Source: Porphyra umbilicalis (lineage: Eukaryota; Rhodophyta; Bangiophyceae; Bangiales; Bangiaceae). Taken from it: a stretch of 64,000 nt of DNA. Positions 1 through 12,112 of the stretch are shown piece after piece. A model generated the notes under the pieces. The model was given only the letters and a program-made list of their open reading frames with translations. It was not told where the DNA came from and did not search any database. Where the stretch lies: contig KV918890.1 of NCBI GenBank assembly GCA_002049455.2, forward strand, positions 124,001 through 188,000. The letters are read 5' to 3'. Both the position numbers and the translations under genes were made by a program. Position 1 is the first letter of the stretch. Each line of letters begins with the position of its first letter.

Positions 1-44
1 GCCGGTCGTCCCCCCCCCCCCCCCCCCCTGGCCGCGCGCGGCGC

Positions 45-1150
45 TCACGTGGCGTGCTCGTCCAGCTGGTCTGGGTGCTCCACCGTCACGTCGGCAATCT
101 CGGGGATGCGGGATTGGAGGTAGGTGGCGACGCGGGACATCTGCGTCCAGGGGGCGGCGGCGGGGGGGGGGGGTGGGCGTCCACAAAACGGCGGTGCGGT
201 CGGGGGGGGGGCGGTCGAGCGACGGGGCAGGGTGGAAAGACGCCAGCAGCCGCCGGCGGCATGCACGACCACGCACGACACGAGCGTTAGGTTAGACCAC
301 ACACGGGTTCAGAGGCGGCCCAGACGGCCGCCGTGTGCCCAGACGCACACGCACGCACGGAGCCCGCCGGGGCGTCGGTGACGGGGCGCGACCACGTACC
401 ACATCCGTGCGCTTGTGCCAAAACCGGCCCGACAGGCGCAGCGTCACAAACGGTCCGTCCACATCCACCAGCGACACGTCCCTGCACCGCCGGCAAAACC
501 ATACCAAACGGGAAGCCACACCGCCGGCAAGCCGCACCGCCGGCGGGTCCGCATCAGCCGCGGCACCAACGCCCACAGTGGCGCAGAAACAAGCAGTCAA
601 GGAGAGCCAAGCGGGTGCAGTCCCCCCCGCAAAGCGTGAACACCAAGTCAGCAGCAGCACCCCAGTGCGCGGCCCGTCCACGGGACGTCCCGACGCAGCT
701 GCGCGGCTCGGCACGGGACCCCCCCGCCCCCCCGCACACACACACGATGGACCGCCCCCCCCCCCCCCCCCCCTCACGCCACACGCACCCCGTAATCCCA
801 ATGTCCCGGTTCTCCGCAGAACTCCCAAACATGGTGCCGAGCACCTCCCGCACCTCGACGAGGCCCGCCTCGACCGACGCGGGGGAGAGGGGCATCGGCT
901 CCCGCTCGTCCGCAATGCCCGCCGTCGGCGTCACGTGGCGGCGGCGGCGGTGGGCAGCAGCGCCGCCGCGGTCGGCGGCAGCGGCCAGCGGGGGGCGGGG
1001 CCGCCCGACGGGCGCGCCGCAAAAGGGGCGGGGGGGGGCGGCGGGGCGGCGGCCGCCCAGGGAGCTGGCCGGCGCGGCCGGCGAGCCGCGGACGCCGGTG
1101 GCGGCGGCGGCGGCGGCGGCGGCCGAAACAAAAGCTGGTAGAGACGCCAT
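45..1150 (-). CDS. Small conserved protein, probably plastid-targeted; three exons (1150-789, 481-400, 140-45)
   Basis: Three ORF pieces join cleanly. Exon 1 (1150-789) ends before a GTGCGT donor, exon 2 (481-400) lies between a GTGCAG acceptor and a strong GTACGT donor, and exon 3 (140-45) follows GACGCAG and ends in TGA. Phases match at both junctions, giving 179 residues. The first ~60 residues are rich in Ala, Arg, Pro and Gly without acids, like a plastid transit peptide. The conserved part (about residues 85-179) has the beta-alpha-beta order of NifU-C/NFU domains (helix, VSLVDVDGPFVTLRLSG, then a second helix) but lacks their CxxC, so iron-sulfur binding is not expected. The splicing and the smooth hydrophobic pattern are seen; the plastid location and fold are inferred. 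The exact function is unknown. Confidence 0.68.
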
Positions 1151-3953
1151 TGTCGGTACCTCGAGGGTGGATGTCGGGCAATGAGGACGACGGGGGGAGC
1201 GGCACGCAGAGCGCGAGCACTACTGGGGCGGGCGTGGGCGGGGGATGCGCCTCGTAGCGGCCAGGGCTGGAGGGGAGAGGACGGAGCCCGAGCTGCTGCA
1301 ACGCGCGGCGCATCCGTCCAGTTCGAGGATCTCGCACACACTTGCACTGAAAGCGCGTTTGCGAAAACACCCTGCCTGGACTTGCGAAACGACAAAACCG
1401 TTTTCACACGACGAAAGAGAGAGCGCCACGACGCCACGGAGCAGCCGTTGGCGGGCGGCGGCGCGCCGCTACCGCGGCGCCCGCGCGCACGCGCACGGTG
1501 CCTCGGTGCGGCGGGCGGGGAGGGGTACGCCCGACCGGAGGCCCCGGCCCCATCGGCGGCTGGCGGGGCGGCCGCTGCGCACCCGCCGCCGCTGCCGCGC
1601 GGGACGGGGGGGTGCCGACGCTGCGGCGTCGGCAACTATCGGGGCGGCCACCACAGGCCGCCCCCGCGCGCGCACACGCGCAGCGTCGACGGGGGGAGGC
1701 CCACTGGCGGGGGCGAGGACGACCGGCGGCGGGGGGCAGGGTCGGGCGTGCCCCAACACCGGCCGGGCCCCACGGCGTCGGGGGGGGGGGGGGCAAATCC
1801 AGCGCCGCGTCAGCCGTGCGTGGCCCGACGGTGCCCCACTTTGGGCGGCGGTGGGGGCATCCGCCGTCCAGCCGCCGCCGCGGCGGTCGCGTGCGACCGC
1901 CCCGGCGGCCGCCACGCAACGGGCGGCGGCGGCAGCGACGCCGCGGCCGCCGCGGGGGCGGCCGCGTCACCCCTACGGCAGCGGCAGTCGCGCCTCCCAC
2001 GGCGGCAGCTGCACGTGGCAGCAGACAGACGGCGCCCGCGCGCCGCCACCACGGGGGCCACAACCGCCGCCGCCGCCGCCGCCGCCGCGGCGACCGCCGC
2101 GGCGACCGCCGCGGCCGCCGGTCGCCGCCACGTGCTGGCGCGCGTCACACGCGCGCTCGTCCACCGCCCACGGGCGCGTCGGGGGCATGCGCGGCGGCAA
2201 CGCCGCCAGCGGCGGTGGCCGCCGCCCCCACCCGCCGTGAGCCGGTGCGCCGCGCGTAGCACGTGGCGCGCGGCTCGGCGTCCGCAAAGAGAACGGGCGG
2301 GCGGCATGGCACACCAAAAGCTGTTTGTCTCCATTCGACCCGCCGCCTTGCGGGGCGGCGGGTTGCGGGGCGGCGGGTAGAGTCCGGCCGGCCGCCGCCG
2401 CCTCGCTCGGCGGGTGACGGCGTCACCGCCGCGGCGGCCGACACGTATCCGTCGTCGCCGCCCCCGGCCACACTTCCCCTCCCCCCCCCCTCGCCGCCTT
2501 GCACGGCGGATGACGCGCGGACCGGGGCGACCGCAACCACAAGACCCCCACACCGCCGCCGGTGCCCGGCTCCCGCCGCCCGCAGTCGCCGTCTCACTCA
2601 GGGGGTGGCGGCCTCACCGGCGCGGTGCCCAACACGTCGCCAGTGCCGCCGACCCCCGCCCCACACCGCCCCCACCCCCATCCTCGCCTTCCAAAGCGGG
2701 TGGTGTTGCATCGCCGCGACCCCCAGAACACCTCAATCCGTTCCACCGAGCCTTGTTGGCGGGTCGCGGAAACGACGGCGGCGCACTCCCAGCCAATGAC
2801 CCTCTACAGGGAGGTGCAGAAGGCTTCCCACGACTGCTATGCCACCATCACCACCATCCATCGCACAGCAGCAACATCCGCATCCCGTCAGAAGTCAGCC
2901 AGAGCCCCACACAAGCGACACCCCTCCATCACATGCCGTGCGACCACCACCCTCCTCTCCCCGCAGCTCCCACATGTGGTCGACGTACGCCCAAACGCTC
3001 GCACCCGTGCCCCCGCAACCGCCGTTCCACGCCGTCGAAGCCCTACCGCACAGCTCGCAGCCCGCCTCGTTGCGGGAACGGACGCGATCGCGGAGACCGA
3101 CGCGCAGTCAGCGCCGTCACGACCCCCCGTTTGAAATCTCAAAGCGGACACCTCCCACAGGGCCCCCAGAGCACGATTCTGGCCAACTACCGCGGAATTG
3201 CGACATCATGGACGTTCGTGGCCCCGTCCACCTGACCCCACGACCCCTCGATCACCGCACCTGCCCTCAAGTACATTTTTAACCACGATCTGCTCCCGAG
3301 GGCCGTAGGGACGATGAAAACGTCGCCACCTCGAGCAAACTCGTACGATGGTCGGGCGGACCTGTACGCTTCTTTCCGTAGTCAAGAGACAAGCTGCGGA
3401 CGTCGCCGCACAACGTAGGACGCAAAAAGGCCCGTCCGGGACGGTTTGGGTCAAGTACTCCCGCAATGTGCACTGGAAAAGGCAACTTATTCTTCAACGT
3501 GCGGGTGTGTATAGTATAGTACCCTGTACTAAAGTCCAGGGAAATGTAGGGGTACTCAACTCAAAAAGAGGAACTCAGGCTCTATTTTTCGAGTTGGTCC
3601 ACCGCGGGGGGGGTCGTCAGGACCTTGCAGGTTTGAGTAGTGGCCCCCATTGCCGCGGGGACGCCGCCGGTGACCCGTCTTTGATCGCGGGGCCGCCGCG
3701 GTGCCACCCGGCGTCCGTGTCGCCGGCCGGCCGACGTCCGGACGAGTGGCCAGACGCCGACTGCCCACCGGCCGTTGCCGCTGCCGTCACGGACGAACGC
3801 CACAAGGCTCGCCGTGGGTAGACAACGCTCCTCTCCCTCTCTCCATTTTCCTTCTGCCGCCTGCTCCCCGTTTGTTCTTGTTGGCTGTTGGTGGCGACCT
3901 CGTTCCTCTCCACTGCTCCCGGCGCCGTCCGTCTCCTCCCCCCGGCGGCCGCC
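1151..3953. other. GC-extreme intergenic stretch, no supported gene
   Basis: Long ORFs exist in all six frames, but they translate to Arg/Pro/Ala/Gly runs with no domain pattern and arise from lack of stop codons at very high GC. It contains many C or G homopolymers and CCG/CGG trinucleotide runs. The stretch separates two divergent genes, so it should hold both promoters. Composition becomes more ordinary after about 3,250, and a pyrimidine-rich leader (CTCCTCTCCCTCTCTCC, about 3830-3846) precedes the polymerase start codon. Confidence 0.5.
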
Positions 3954-6900
3954 ATGGACATCAGTACATTGGACCCGCGGACGCGGGACGTGGCCCACCG
4001 CGTCTCGTCCGTCTCCTTTTGTATCCTGACGGATGAGGCGGTGCGGCAACTCTCCGTGCGGCGGCTGGCGCAGCCCGTCTCCTTTGACGTCCTCGGCCGG
4101 GCGGTGCCCGGCGGCCTCTTTGACCCCGCCCTCGGGCCGACGAGCCACTCGGCCGGCGCGTGCCTCACGTGCGGCCTCACCTACGCCGAGTGCCCCGGCC
4201 ATTTCGGGCACATTGAGTTGGCGGTGCCGCTCGTCAACCCCCTCCTCGCGGCGGAGCTGATGCGCCTCCTCAAAGCCAAGTGCTGGTACTGCCACCACTT
4301 TCGGTCGGCGCCACGGCGGGCGGCCATGGCCGTCGCGCGCCTCTACTACCTCGACGCGGGGATGGACGCGGAGGCCAACGCGTGCGCGGCGTTGGAAGCG
4401 TCGGCCGCCCCCGCCGAGGATGAGGACGGGGCGGGGTCAAAAAAAGCGGCCGCCGCCGCCACAGACGTTGACACGAGCACCGCCAAAGCGAGCCGCCTCC
4501 TCGACGGCGCGCGGCCGGCGTGGGAGGCGGCCGTGCAAGGCGGTCGCCTGGCGCCCCGCGGCTTGTCATGGAAGGCGGCGGTGCGCGCCTTTTTTGCCGC
4601 CGCGACGAGCTCCAAAACGTGCCGCCGCTGCGGCGCGCAGTCGGTGGGCTTGCGGCGGGACGGGGACGCCAAGATCTTTCGCCAAGCGCTCAGCGCGACG
4701 GCGGCGCGCGCCAACGCCGCGCGGGGGCAGTTGCTCGCGTCTGCGTCGGCCGCCGCCGCCGCCGTCGCCGCCGCCGCCGCCGCTGCCGTGGCGGCGGGCG
4801 GCGGCGGCGGCGGCGGCGACGGCGGTGGCGGTGGCGGTGGTGACGGCGGCACGGTGACGGCGGCCGCGTCGGTGGCGCTCGCCGCCAGCGCGGGCGTCTT
4901 GGACGAGGGCGAGGCGCGGCAGACGCGGCTGCTGTCCCCCCTCGAACTCGAGGCGCAGGCGGTGGCGCTGTGGGCGGCCGAGACGCCCGCGTGTGAGCTC
5001 ATTTGGGGGTGCCCGGGCCGCTCCGCGCGGGCGGGCAAGGCGCCGCACACCGCGTCCCTGTTTTTTATCCGCGCCGTTGCCGTGCCGCCGACGCGCTTCC
5101 GGCCGGCCAACAAGGCCGACGCGGCCACGTACGCGGCGGAGCACCCCCAAAACGTCTACTACCAAAAGCTGCTGCAGGGCAACGTCAAGCTCCTCGAGCA
5201 GGCGGCGGCGGCGGCGGCGGCGGTGGTGGAAGCGGAAGCCGCGCGCGCGCGGCTCGAGGGGGAGGAGGAGGCCATGACCGACGCCGAAGGCGGTGGCGGC
5301 GGCGGCGGCGGCGGCGCCGAGGCCGACGGCGGTGACGCCATGGCGGCCAAAAAGGCGGCCGCCGCCCGCACCGTCGTGGCAACGTCGACCGCGTCTGCGC
5401 GCGTCATGCTCGCCCTCCAAACGGCCATCAACAGCCTCATCGACTCGACGCGCGTCGGGCGGGGTCCCGGCGGGGAGCTCCGCCCCAACCCGACCGGCCT
5501 CAAACAGCAGCTCGAGCACAAGGAGGGGCTCTTCCGCATGCACATGATGGGCAAGCGCGTCAACTACTCGGCGCGGTCGGTCATTGGGCCCGACGTGTTT
5601 CTCGACACGAACGAGCTCGGCATCCCCGCGTCCTTTGCGCGGCGGCTCACCTACCCGACGCCCGTGTCCGACTTGTCCCTCCCGGAACTGCGGGCGGCGG
5701 TGCGGCGGGGGCCCGCCGTGCACCCGGGGGCCAACGCGGTGGAGGATCCGGCGCGGGGGTCGGCGCTCCGCCTGCTCACCGCCGACCGCCCGCGGCAGCG
5801 CGAGGCGGCGGCCGCCACGCTCGACCGCACGGGCGCCGACGCCGTTGCCGGCCACGGGCGGGGGGGGGGGGGGACGGCGCTGTTGGCGCCGACGGAGCGG
5901 CCGGCGACGCGGCCGACGGCGACGGCGACGGCGGCGGCGGCGGCGGCGCCCCCACCGCGGCGGCCGAGCGCGCGGAGCTGCTGCGCCAACTCCCCAAGCG
6001 CGTGTACCGGCACCTCAAGAGTGGGGACTTGGTCCTCTTCAACCGCCAACCGTCGCTGCATCGGGCGTCCATCATGGCGCACAAGGTGCGGGTGCTCCCC
6101 GGTGAGCGCACCCTCCGCATGCACTATGCCAACTGCGGGGCGTACAATGCCGACTTTGACGGCGACGAGATGAATGTGCACTTTCCGCAAGACGAAGTCG
6201 CGCGCGCCGAAGCCGCCACGCTCGCCCTTTGCGACCGGCAGTACATTACGCCGACGGCGGCCAAGCCCCTCCGGGGGCTCATCCAAGACCACGTCGTGGC
6301 GGGCGTGCTGCTGACGCAACGCAACGCCTTTTTCCGCCCGCCCGACTTTCAGCAGCTCCTCTACGGCGCCGCGGAGCGGATGCTGACGGCCAACCCCGAC
6401 ACGCGCGTCGCGTTGCCGGCGCCCGCCATCCTCGCGCCCGAGCGCTTGTACACGGGCAAGCAGCTCTTCACCGCCCTCCTCGACGTTGTGCGCGGCGGCC
6501 GCCCGCGCATCCGCGTCCTCGCCGCCCCCGCCCAAACGTCGGCCAAGACGGTCGGCGCCGACGAGGCGTCGGTGCTCCTGCGCGACGGGGAGCTGCTGCG
6601 GGGGGTGCTCGACAAGGCGGCGTTTGGGGCGTCCCGCTACGGCCTCGTCCACGCCGTGCAGGAGACGTATGGGGCGGACGCGGCGGGGGCGCTGCTGTCG
6701 GCGCTCGGCCGCCTCTTTACGCTGCTCCTGCGGTCGCACGCGCACACGACGGGCGTGGACGATTTGCTCATTGACGGGCGCGCCGAGGCGGCGCGCGCGC
6801 GGTGCCACGCGCGCGCGTCGGCGACCGTCGGGGGGGAGGTCGTTGCCAAAGTCGCCGCGTCGCTGTCGACCAAGGCGTCGGCGGCCGAGGCGGCGGCGGC

Positions 6901-9900
6901 CGACGGGGGGGGGAAGGCCGCCGTGCGGCGGGCGGCCAAGCAGCTGAAAAAGGCGCGCGGCGGGTCGGGCGCGGGCGCGAGCGCGGGCGCGGACGCGGAC
7001 GGGGACGCAGACGCGGCGGCGGCGGCGGCAGCGGGAGGCGGCGGCACGCGCGCGCGCCCGTCGGCGGCAGGTGCCGGCGCGCCCCGTGGGGCGGGCGGCG
7101 ACGCTGCGGCGGCCGAGTCACGGCGCCTCCTCGAGTCACTCGTCCGCACGCGCGGCAACGTGGCCGAGGAGCTGATGGACGCGGGCATGACCGGCGCCCT
7201 CCACAAGGTGTCGACGCAAGTTGTGGAGGCGTGCCTCCCCGGCGCCCTCATCAAACCCTTTCCCGTCAATGGCTTCCAGCTCATGACCGCGACGGGCGCC
7301 AAGGGGTCGGTCGTCAACAGCTCGCAGATTTCGTGCCACCTCGGCCAGACGGTGCTCGAAGGGCGCCGCGTGCCGCGGATGGGCGGCGGGGGGGCCACCC
7401 TCCCCTGCTTTGCGCCCTTTGACGTGACGCCCCGGGCGGGCGGGTACATTGCGGGGCGCTTCCTGACCGGCCTCGCCCCGTCCGAGTACTTTTTCCACTG
7501 CATGGCCGGCCGCGAGGGGCTCGTCGACACGGCCGTCAAGACCGCCCGCTCTGGCTACCTCCAACGGTGCCTCGTCAAACACCTCGAGTCGGCGGCGGTG
7601 CACTATGACCACACGGTGCGGGATTCGGACGGGTCGGTGCTTCAGTTTCTTTACGGGGAGGACGGCATCGACGCGTCCAAGAGCGCGTGGCTCACCCGCT
7701 CGGTGGGGTGGCAGGTGGCCAACCACGCGGCGCTGTCGGCCGACGCTGACCCAGACGAGCCGCCGCCGGCCGAGCGGCCGCTGTCGTCGGCGCTCGCCGC
7801 CGACGTCAGGGCCGTCCGCAAGGCCCCCCGCGCGTTGGCCAAGGCGGCGGCCAAGGGCAAAGACCCCCCCGCCGCGGCCGTGGCGGCGCTGTCGGGCACC
7901 CGCCTGGAGCGGCTGTCGCCCGCGGCGGTGGCGCAGCTGGGCGTGCACGCGGAAACGTACGCGGCCAAGGTCGCCGCCTACGTTGCCGCCATGGACGTGC
8001 GCCACCGCACGGGGGGCTTTGGCGGGGAGGCCCCCGGCGACGGCGGCGTCGACGGCATCATGGCGCCCGTGCCGTCCAAGCGCAAGCGGCAAGCGGCGCG
8101 GGCGGCCAAAAAGGCGGCCGCGACGGCCGACGGGGTGGCCCCCCCCGACACGGCGCCCGTGGCGGTGGCGAGCACCCTCCCGCTGGCGACCGCGGAGGAG
8201 GTCACCGCCTTTATGGCGTGGCGGTACCAGCGCGGGTTGGTGGACCCCGGCGAAGCCGTTGGCGTCGTCGCGGCGCAGGGCGTCGGCGAGCCGTCGACGC
8301 AAATGACGCTCAACACGTTCCACTTTGCGGGGATGGCGTCGGCGGCGGTGACGCAGGGCATCCCCCGCCTCCGCGAGCTGCTCATGACCGCCTCGCGCAA
8401 CCCGACGACGCCGACCATGACGCTGCCGCTGGCGGCGCGGGGGCGCGCAGCCGCCGAGGCGCTCGCGCTGCGGCTGCGGCGGCTCGGGCTGGCCGACCTC
8501 CTCACCGCCGTGGAGGTGCGGCAGGGGGCGGCGGTCGACGGGTCCGTGTCGGTGGCCATCCGCCTTTGCTTCCCGCCCCCGGCCGTGTACGAGGCGGCGC
8601 TGCGCGTCGGCTTTATGCACGTGGTGCGGGCGACGGCCAAAGCGTTTGTGACGCGCCTGCTGGTGGCCGTCTCGCGGGAGGTTAAGAAGTTGACGGGCGG
8701 CGCGGGTGGGAGCGCGGGGGGGGTCCATGTGGTCGGGAGTGTCGGCGGTGGCGCCGGCGGTGCTGGCGGAGCTGGCTCCGGCGCCGGCGCCGGTGCTGCC
8801 GGCGGCGCTGCCGGCGACGTGGACGGGGCGGCCGCCGCCGGCGGGCGGTCCAAGACGCCCCGCCGGCGGCCGCCGCCGACGACCGCCGCCGCCGGCTCGA
8901 CGTCGCGGCGGCGGAGCGCCCGCGGCGAGGCGGCGGCCGCGGCGGCCGCCGAGGAGGACGGTGCCGACGCGGAAGGCGAGGGCGGGTCGTCGGACGAGTA
9001 TGGCGACGCGGACCTCGAGGGCGCCGGCGACGCCGGCGCCGGCGACGGCGGGCGCGACGATGGCGGCCCGGCGGGCGTCGGCGGGGGCGACGAGATGGAC
9101 GCCACGGAAGCCAAACTCGCCGCCGAGGAGGAGGGCCAAGGCTTTTACGACGAGCACGATGAGGGGGACGGGGAGGAGTCAGACGACGCCGACGACGTCA
9201 TGTCGGTCGTTAGCGGCGGGTCAGACGGCGGCGGCGGCGGCGGTGGCGGCGACGCGGCCAAGGCGGTGGCGGTGGCCGCCGTTGGCGGCGGCGGCGGCGG
9301 CGGCGGCGGCGTCGACGATGTCGAGGAGATGACCGACGACGACCTGGCCGGCCGGGGCGTCTCGTACGACCACTCCCCCGCGGGCGCGTGGGTCGACGTG
9401 GGCCTCACGCTGCCCGCGGCCGCCGCCGGGCGGGTGCAGGTGGCGGACCTGGCCGCCGCCGCCGCCCGCGCCGTTGACGTGCGCGCCGTCCCCGGCGTCA
9501 CGCGCGTCTTTGTCGAGGAGGCGCCCGGCGGCGGCGACGATGCGTGGCAGGTGACGACGCAGGGGTGCAACCTCGACGCGGCGCGGGCGGCGGGGGACCT
9601 CGTCGACGTGGCGCGCATCGAGTCCAACCACATTTGGGCGATGCTCCAAGCGTACGGCGTGGAGGCGGGCCGCGCGGCGCTCGTGCGCGACTTGAACGCC
9701 GTCTTTGCGTCGTATGGCAAGGTCGACCCGCGCCACCTGGGGCTCATTGCCGACTACATGACGCACAACGGCGGGTACCGCGCGTTCAACCGCATTTCCA
9801 TGGAGGGCGCGCCGTCGGAATTTCAAAAGATGAGCTTTGAGACGACGACCGCCGTGCTGACGACCGCCGCCATTAACGGCACGTCGGACCACATGACGTC

Positions 9901-9976
9901 CCCGTCGGCGAGTATCGTCATGGGGGAGGTGCCGCTCGTCGGGACGGGCACCTTTGAGTTGATGCAATCCTTTTAG
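3954..9976 (+). CDS. RPA1: DNA-directed RNA polymerase I largest subunit (A190/RPA1)
   Basis: Catalytic largest subunit of Pol I, which makes the rRNA precursor in the nucleolus. The ATG at 3954 sits in GCCGCCATGG and starts MDISTLDP. The clamp zinc motif is C70, C73, C80 with CPGHFGH. The active-centre [10 protein letters not shown], whose aspartates bind the catalytic magnesium, is encoded near 6147-6176. It is followed by VHFPQDE and PLRGLIQDH, which are Pol I rather than Pol II or III type. The C-terminus has [17 protein letters not shown] and the final GTGTFEL. With one base added it would encode about 2,007 residues, longer than the usual ~1,700, because of Ala/Gly runs near 4740-4860 and a large acidic Gly-rich insert in the jaw (about 8700-9350). 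The frame changes inside G14 at 5860-5873, most likely an assembly or homopolymer error in an essential gene. No introns are seen. Confidence 0.95.
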
Positions 9977-10441
9977 GTGGGGGGGGGGGTGGGGGGGCGG
10001 GGGGGGCGGCGGCGCGCGGCGCGTGCGTGCCGAGGCAGGGGACGGGGGGGGGCGGGGGGCGGGGGTGTGGGGACTGGCCGCTGTGGCTGCACCACGGAAC
10101 CCAATGGTTGGATTGTTGCCCACTGCTGCCGGTGGTGCGCGCAGCCCACCGCGGTGGCCGACGAGAGGGAGAGACAAAGAAAGCAGACGTCAAGATGAAC
10201 AACAAACTATAGACACGCGCGTATCAGGTGGAGCCACGCCACGCCGCGGCTCTCGCGAGCGGGGACTCGCGACCGCCGCGCGGCTCCCGCACGACCAAAA
10301 CAACCAGCACCGGGCGTCGACCGGCCGCCACGGGCGCGCCGCGCCGCGGGGGCGGCACGGACCACCAGCCCCCCAAGCCCGGCGGACGGCGCCCCAAGCC
10401 GTCGACCCCTCCCCCCAGCGCCCCCGCTTCCCCCCCCCCCC
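9977..10441. other. Convergent 3' intergenic spacer
   Basis: A 465-bp gap between the stop codons of the convergent polymerase and Mpv17-like genes. It opens with a G-rich run and has no coding signal. No canonical AATAAA is obvious; the 3' ends of both transcripts must lie here. Confidence 0.5.
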
Positions 10442-11433
10442 TCACCGTGCCAGCAAGGCCTTGCCGACCTCCGTCACCACCCCCGCCCCCCCCACAAACA
10501 GCACGCGCAGCGGCGGGGGCACCACCGCAAAATTCACCGCCTGCACGACCGGCCACACGCGCCAGTGCGACGCGACGCGCGCCGGCAGCCCCCCCCGCAG
10601 GTGCTCATACGCGTCGACGCCGCTCGGCGTGTGGCCCGCGAGGGACACGGCGAGCAAGTCGGCGGCCGCCAAGAATGGCGTAAAGACGAGGGCGTCAGCG
10701 ACCGTCTTGGCCACCACCGCCGTCGGCGACGCGCCGGGCAGCGCCGCGTCGAGTTGCGCAAACCACCACCGGGCGGCGGGGCCGTGCACGAGGCCGCCGA
10801 GCACAAAGAGGCGCGCCGTCACCCGCACGTCGTCAATGGTGTAGCCGCGGGAGGCGATACGGGAGAGAATGTCGGCGAGGGTGTAGGCCGTCGCCGACGT
10901 CAGGGCCGCGGTTTCCAGGGGGGACGCGGCGACTTGCTTGCGGTACCACTCGAGGGCCGTGGCGAGGGTGCCTGCGGGGGGGCGGGGGGGGGACAGCCAA
11001 GCACGAGCGCCACGGCAGAGCACAGCGAGTCCCACAACCGGCGCGGGCCGAGCGGGCGTTAGTGACGAACCCCCACGCGACGCCCCCACACCACCGCCGG
11101 CCCCCCCCGCACAGAGCCCGTCGGTCACGCACCGCCCGCGCCAGCGGCGCCGCCACCACCCCCCGTCGCGTCCTTGCGCGGCGGCCCGCCGCCACCGCCG
11201 CCCGTGCCGTGCCCCGGTCCACCGCCACCGCCGCCGCCGCCCCCACCACCCGCCCCCGCGCCGCCGCCGCCCCCTTGGTTCCTGCGGACGAGCCGCGACG
11301 CCCACCCGCCGCCCGGGCGGCCCGCCGCCATGGCCACGCGCGGCCGGCGGGTGACCGCGACGCCGCCGCGGCGGCGGCAGGGGGCGGCGGCCACGCGCGC
11401 GGGGGGGACGAGAAAAGCGGCGGCAGCGGCCAT
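10442..11433 (-). CDS. Mpv17/PMP22-family membrane protein, organelle-targeted; two exons (11433-11133, 10971-10442)
   Basis: Exon 1 (ATG at 11433) encodes an Ala/Arg-rich, acid-free leader followed by a Gly-rich linker. The donor GTGCGT at 11132 and acceptor CCCGCAG at 972 of the 10,9xx line (exon 2 from 10971) join in phase to give 276 residues. Exon 2 carries the family layout: WYRKQVAASPLETAALTS, then a segment with DDVRVTARLFVLGGLVHGP, an aromatic WWFAQLD, a hydrophobic TVADALVFTPFLAA, and the C-terminal WPVVQAVNFAVVPPPLRV that marks Mpv17/PMP22/Sym1. Members are four-helix proteins of inner mitochondrial, peroxisomal or plastid membranes, with proposed channel roles. The leader suggests plastid or mitochondrion; the sequence cannot decide which. 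Confidence 0.85.
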
Positions 11434-12112
11434 GCTCGACGGCACCACGGGGCGGGGGGAGACGCGGCAAACGCGGCGGTGGGGCGGGACACGCGCCGAG
11501 CGGCTGCGCGGCGGCGGCGGCGCGGCGGCGGCGCAGAGGGACGAGGCCGGCCGTGTGCGCTGCGCGTCGTCGGCGAGAGCGAGCACGGGCGGGGGGACGT
11601 GGGTGCGCGTCGCCCGCGGCCGCCACGCGTGGCCGCGTCTTGTAGGGGCGCCGGAGCGGCGCGTGCGGCGCGTGCGCGCGCGGGCGTCGGTGGGGGCTTT
11701 TGCTCGGGCGGCGGCGCGGCTGCGGGGGCGGCGCCCCCGACCAACGCTGCCGTTGGGGCAGGGGCTCACCGGATCGCCCAGCAACGGATCTGGAGATTCA
11801 TGCAAGGGAGGTGCGCCGAGGTGCGCACGTGCCGTGCCCGTGGCGGTCGACAGTTGACGGGTGACGTTCGTCAGCTGTAAGCCTAGCGCCCTCATCGTTG
11901 GGCACAGGAAAACGAGCATTGGCCGGGACTACAGTACAGTCATTGCGCACTTATATACGTCCCGCTTATATAAAACCCATTATATGACTGAGCGCAACTC
12001 GATCGCCCTCGCGTGAGACTCACCGCACTTGCAGCGCAGTTGACGCGATCCTTCGGAGATGATCCGCGATTGAGTAATCTATGGTGTCAAGTAGGCTTGA
12101 CATTGACGATGT

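Noticed and set aside
1181..2380. Long ORFs on both strands in the GC-extreme stretch
   Set aside because: Arg/Ala/Gly/Pro runs from CGG/GCC repeats; all frames are open and none shows a protein-like pattern.
7136..9157. 673-codon ORF antisense to the polymerase gene
   Set aside because: Mirrors the highly conserved A190 coding frame; no independent features.
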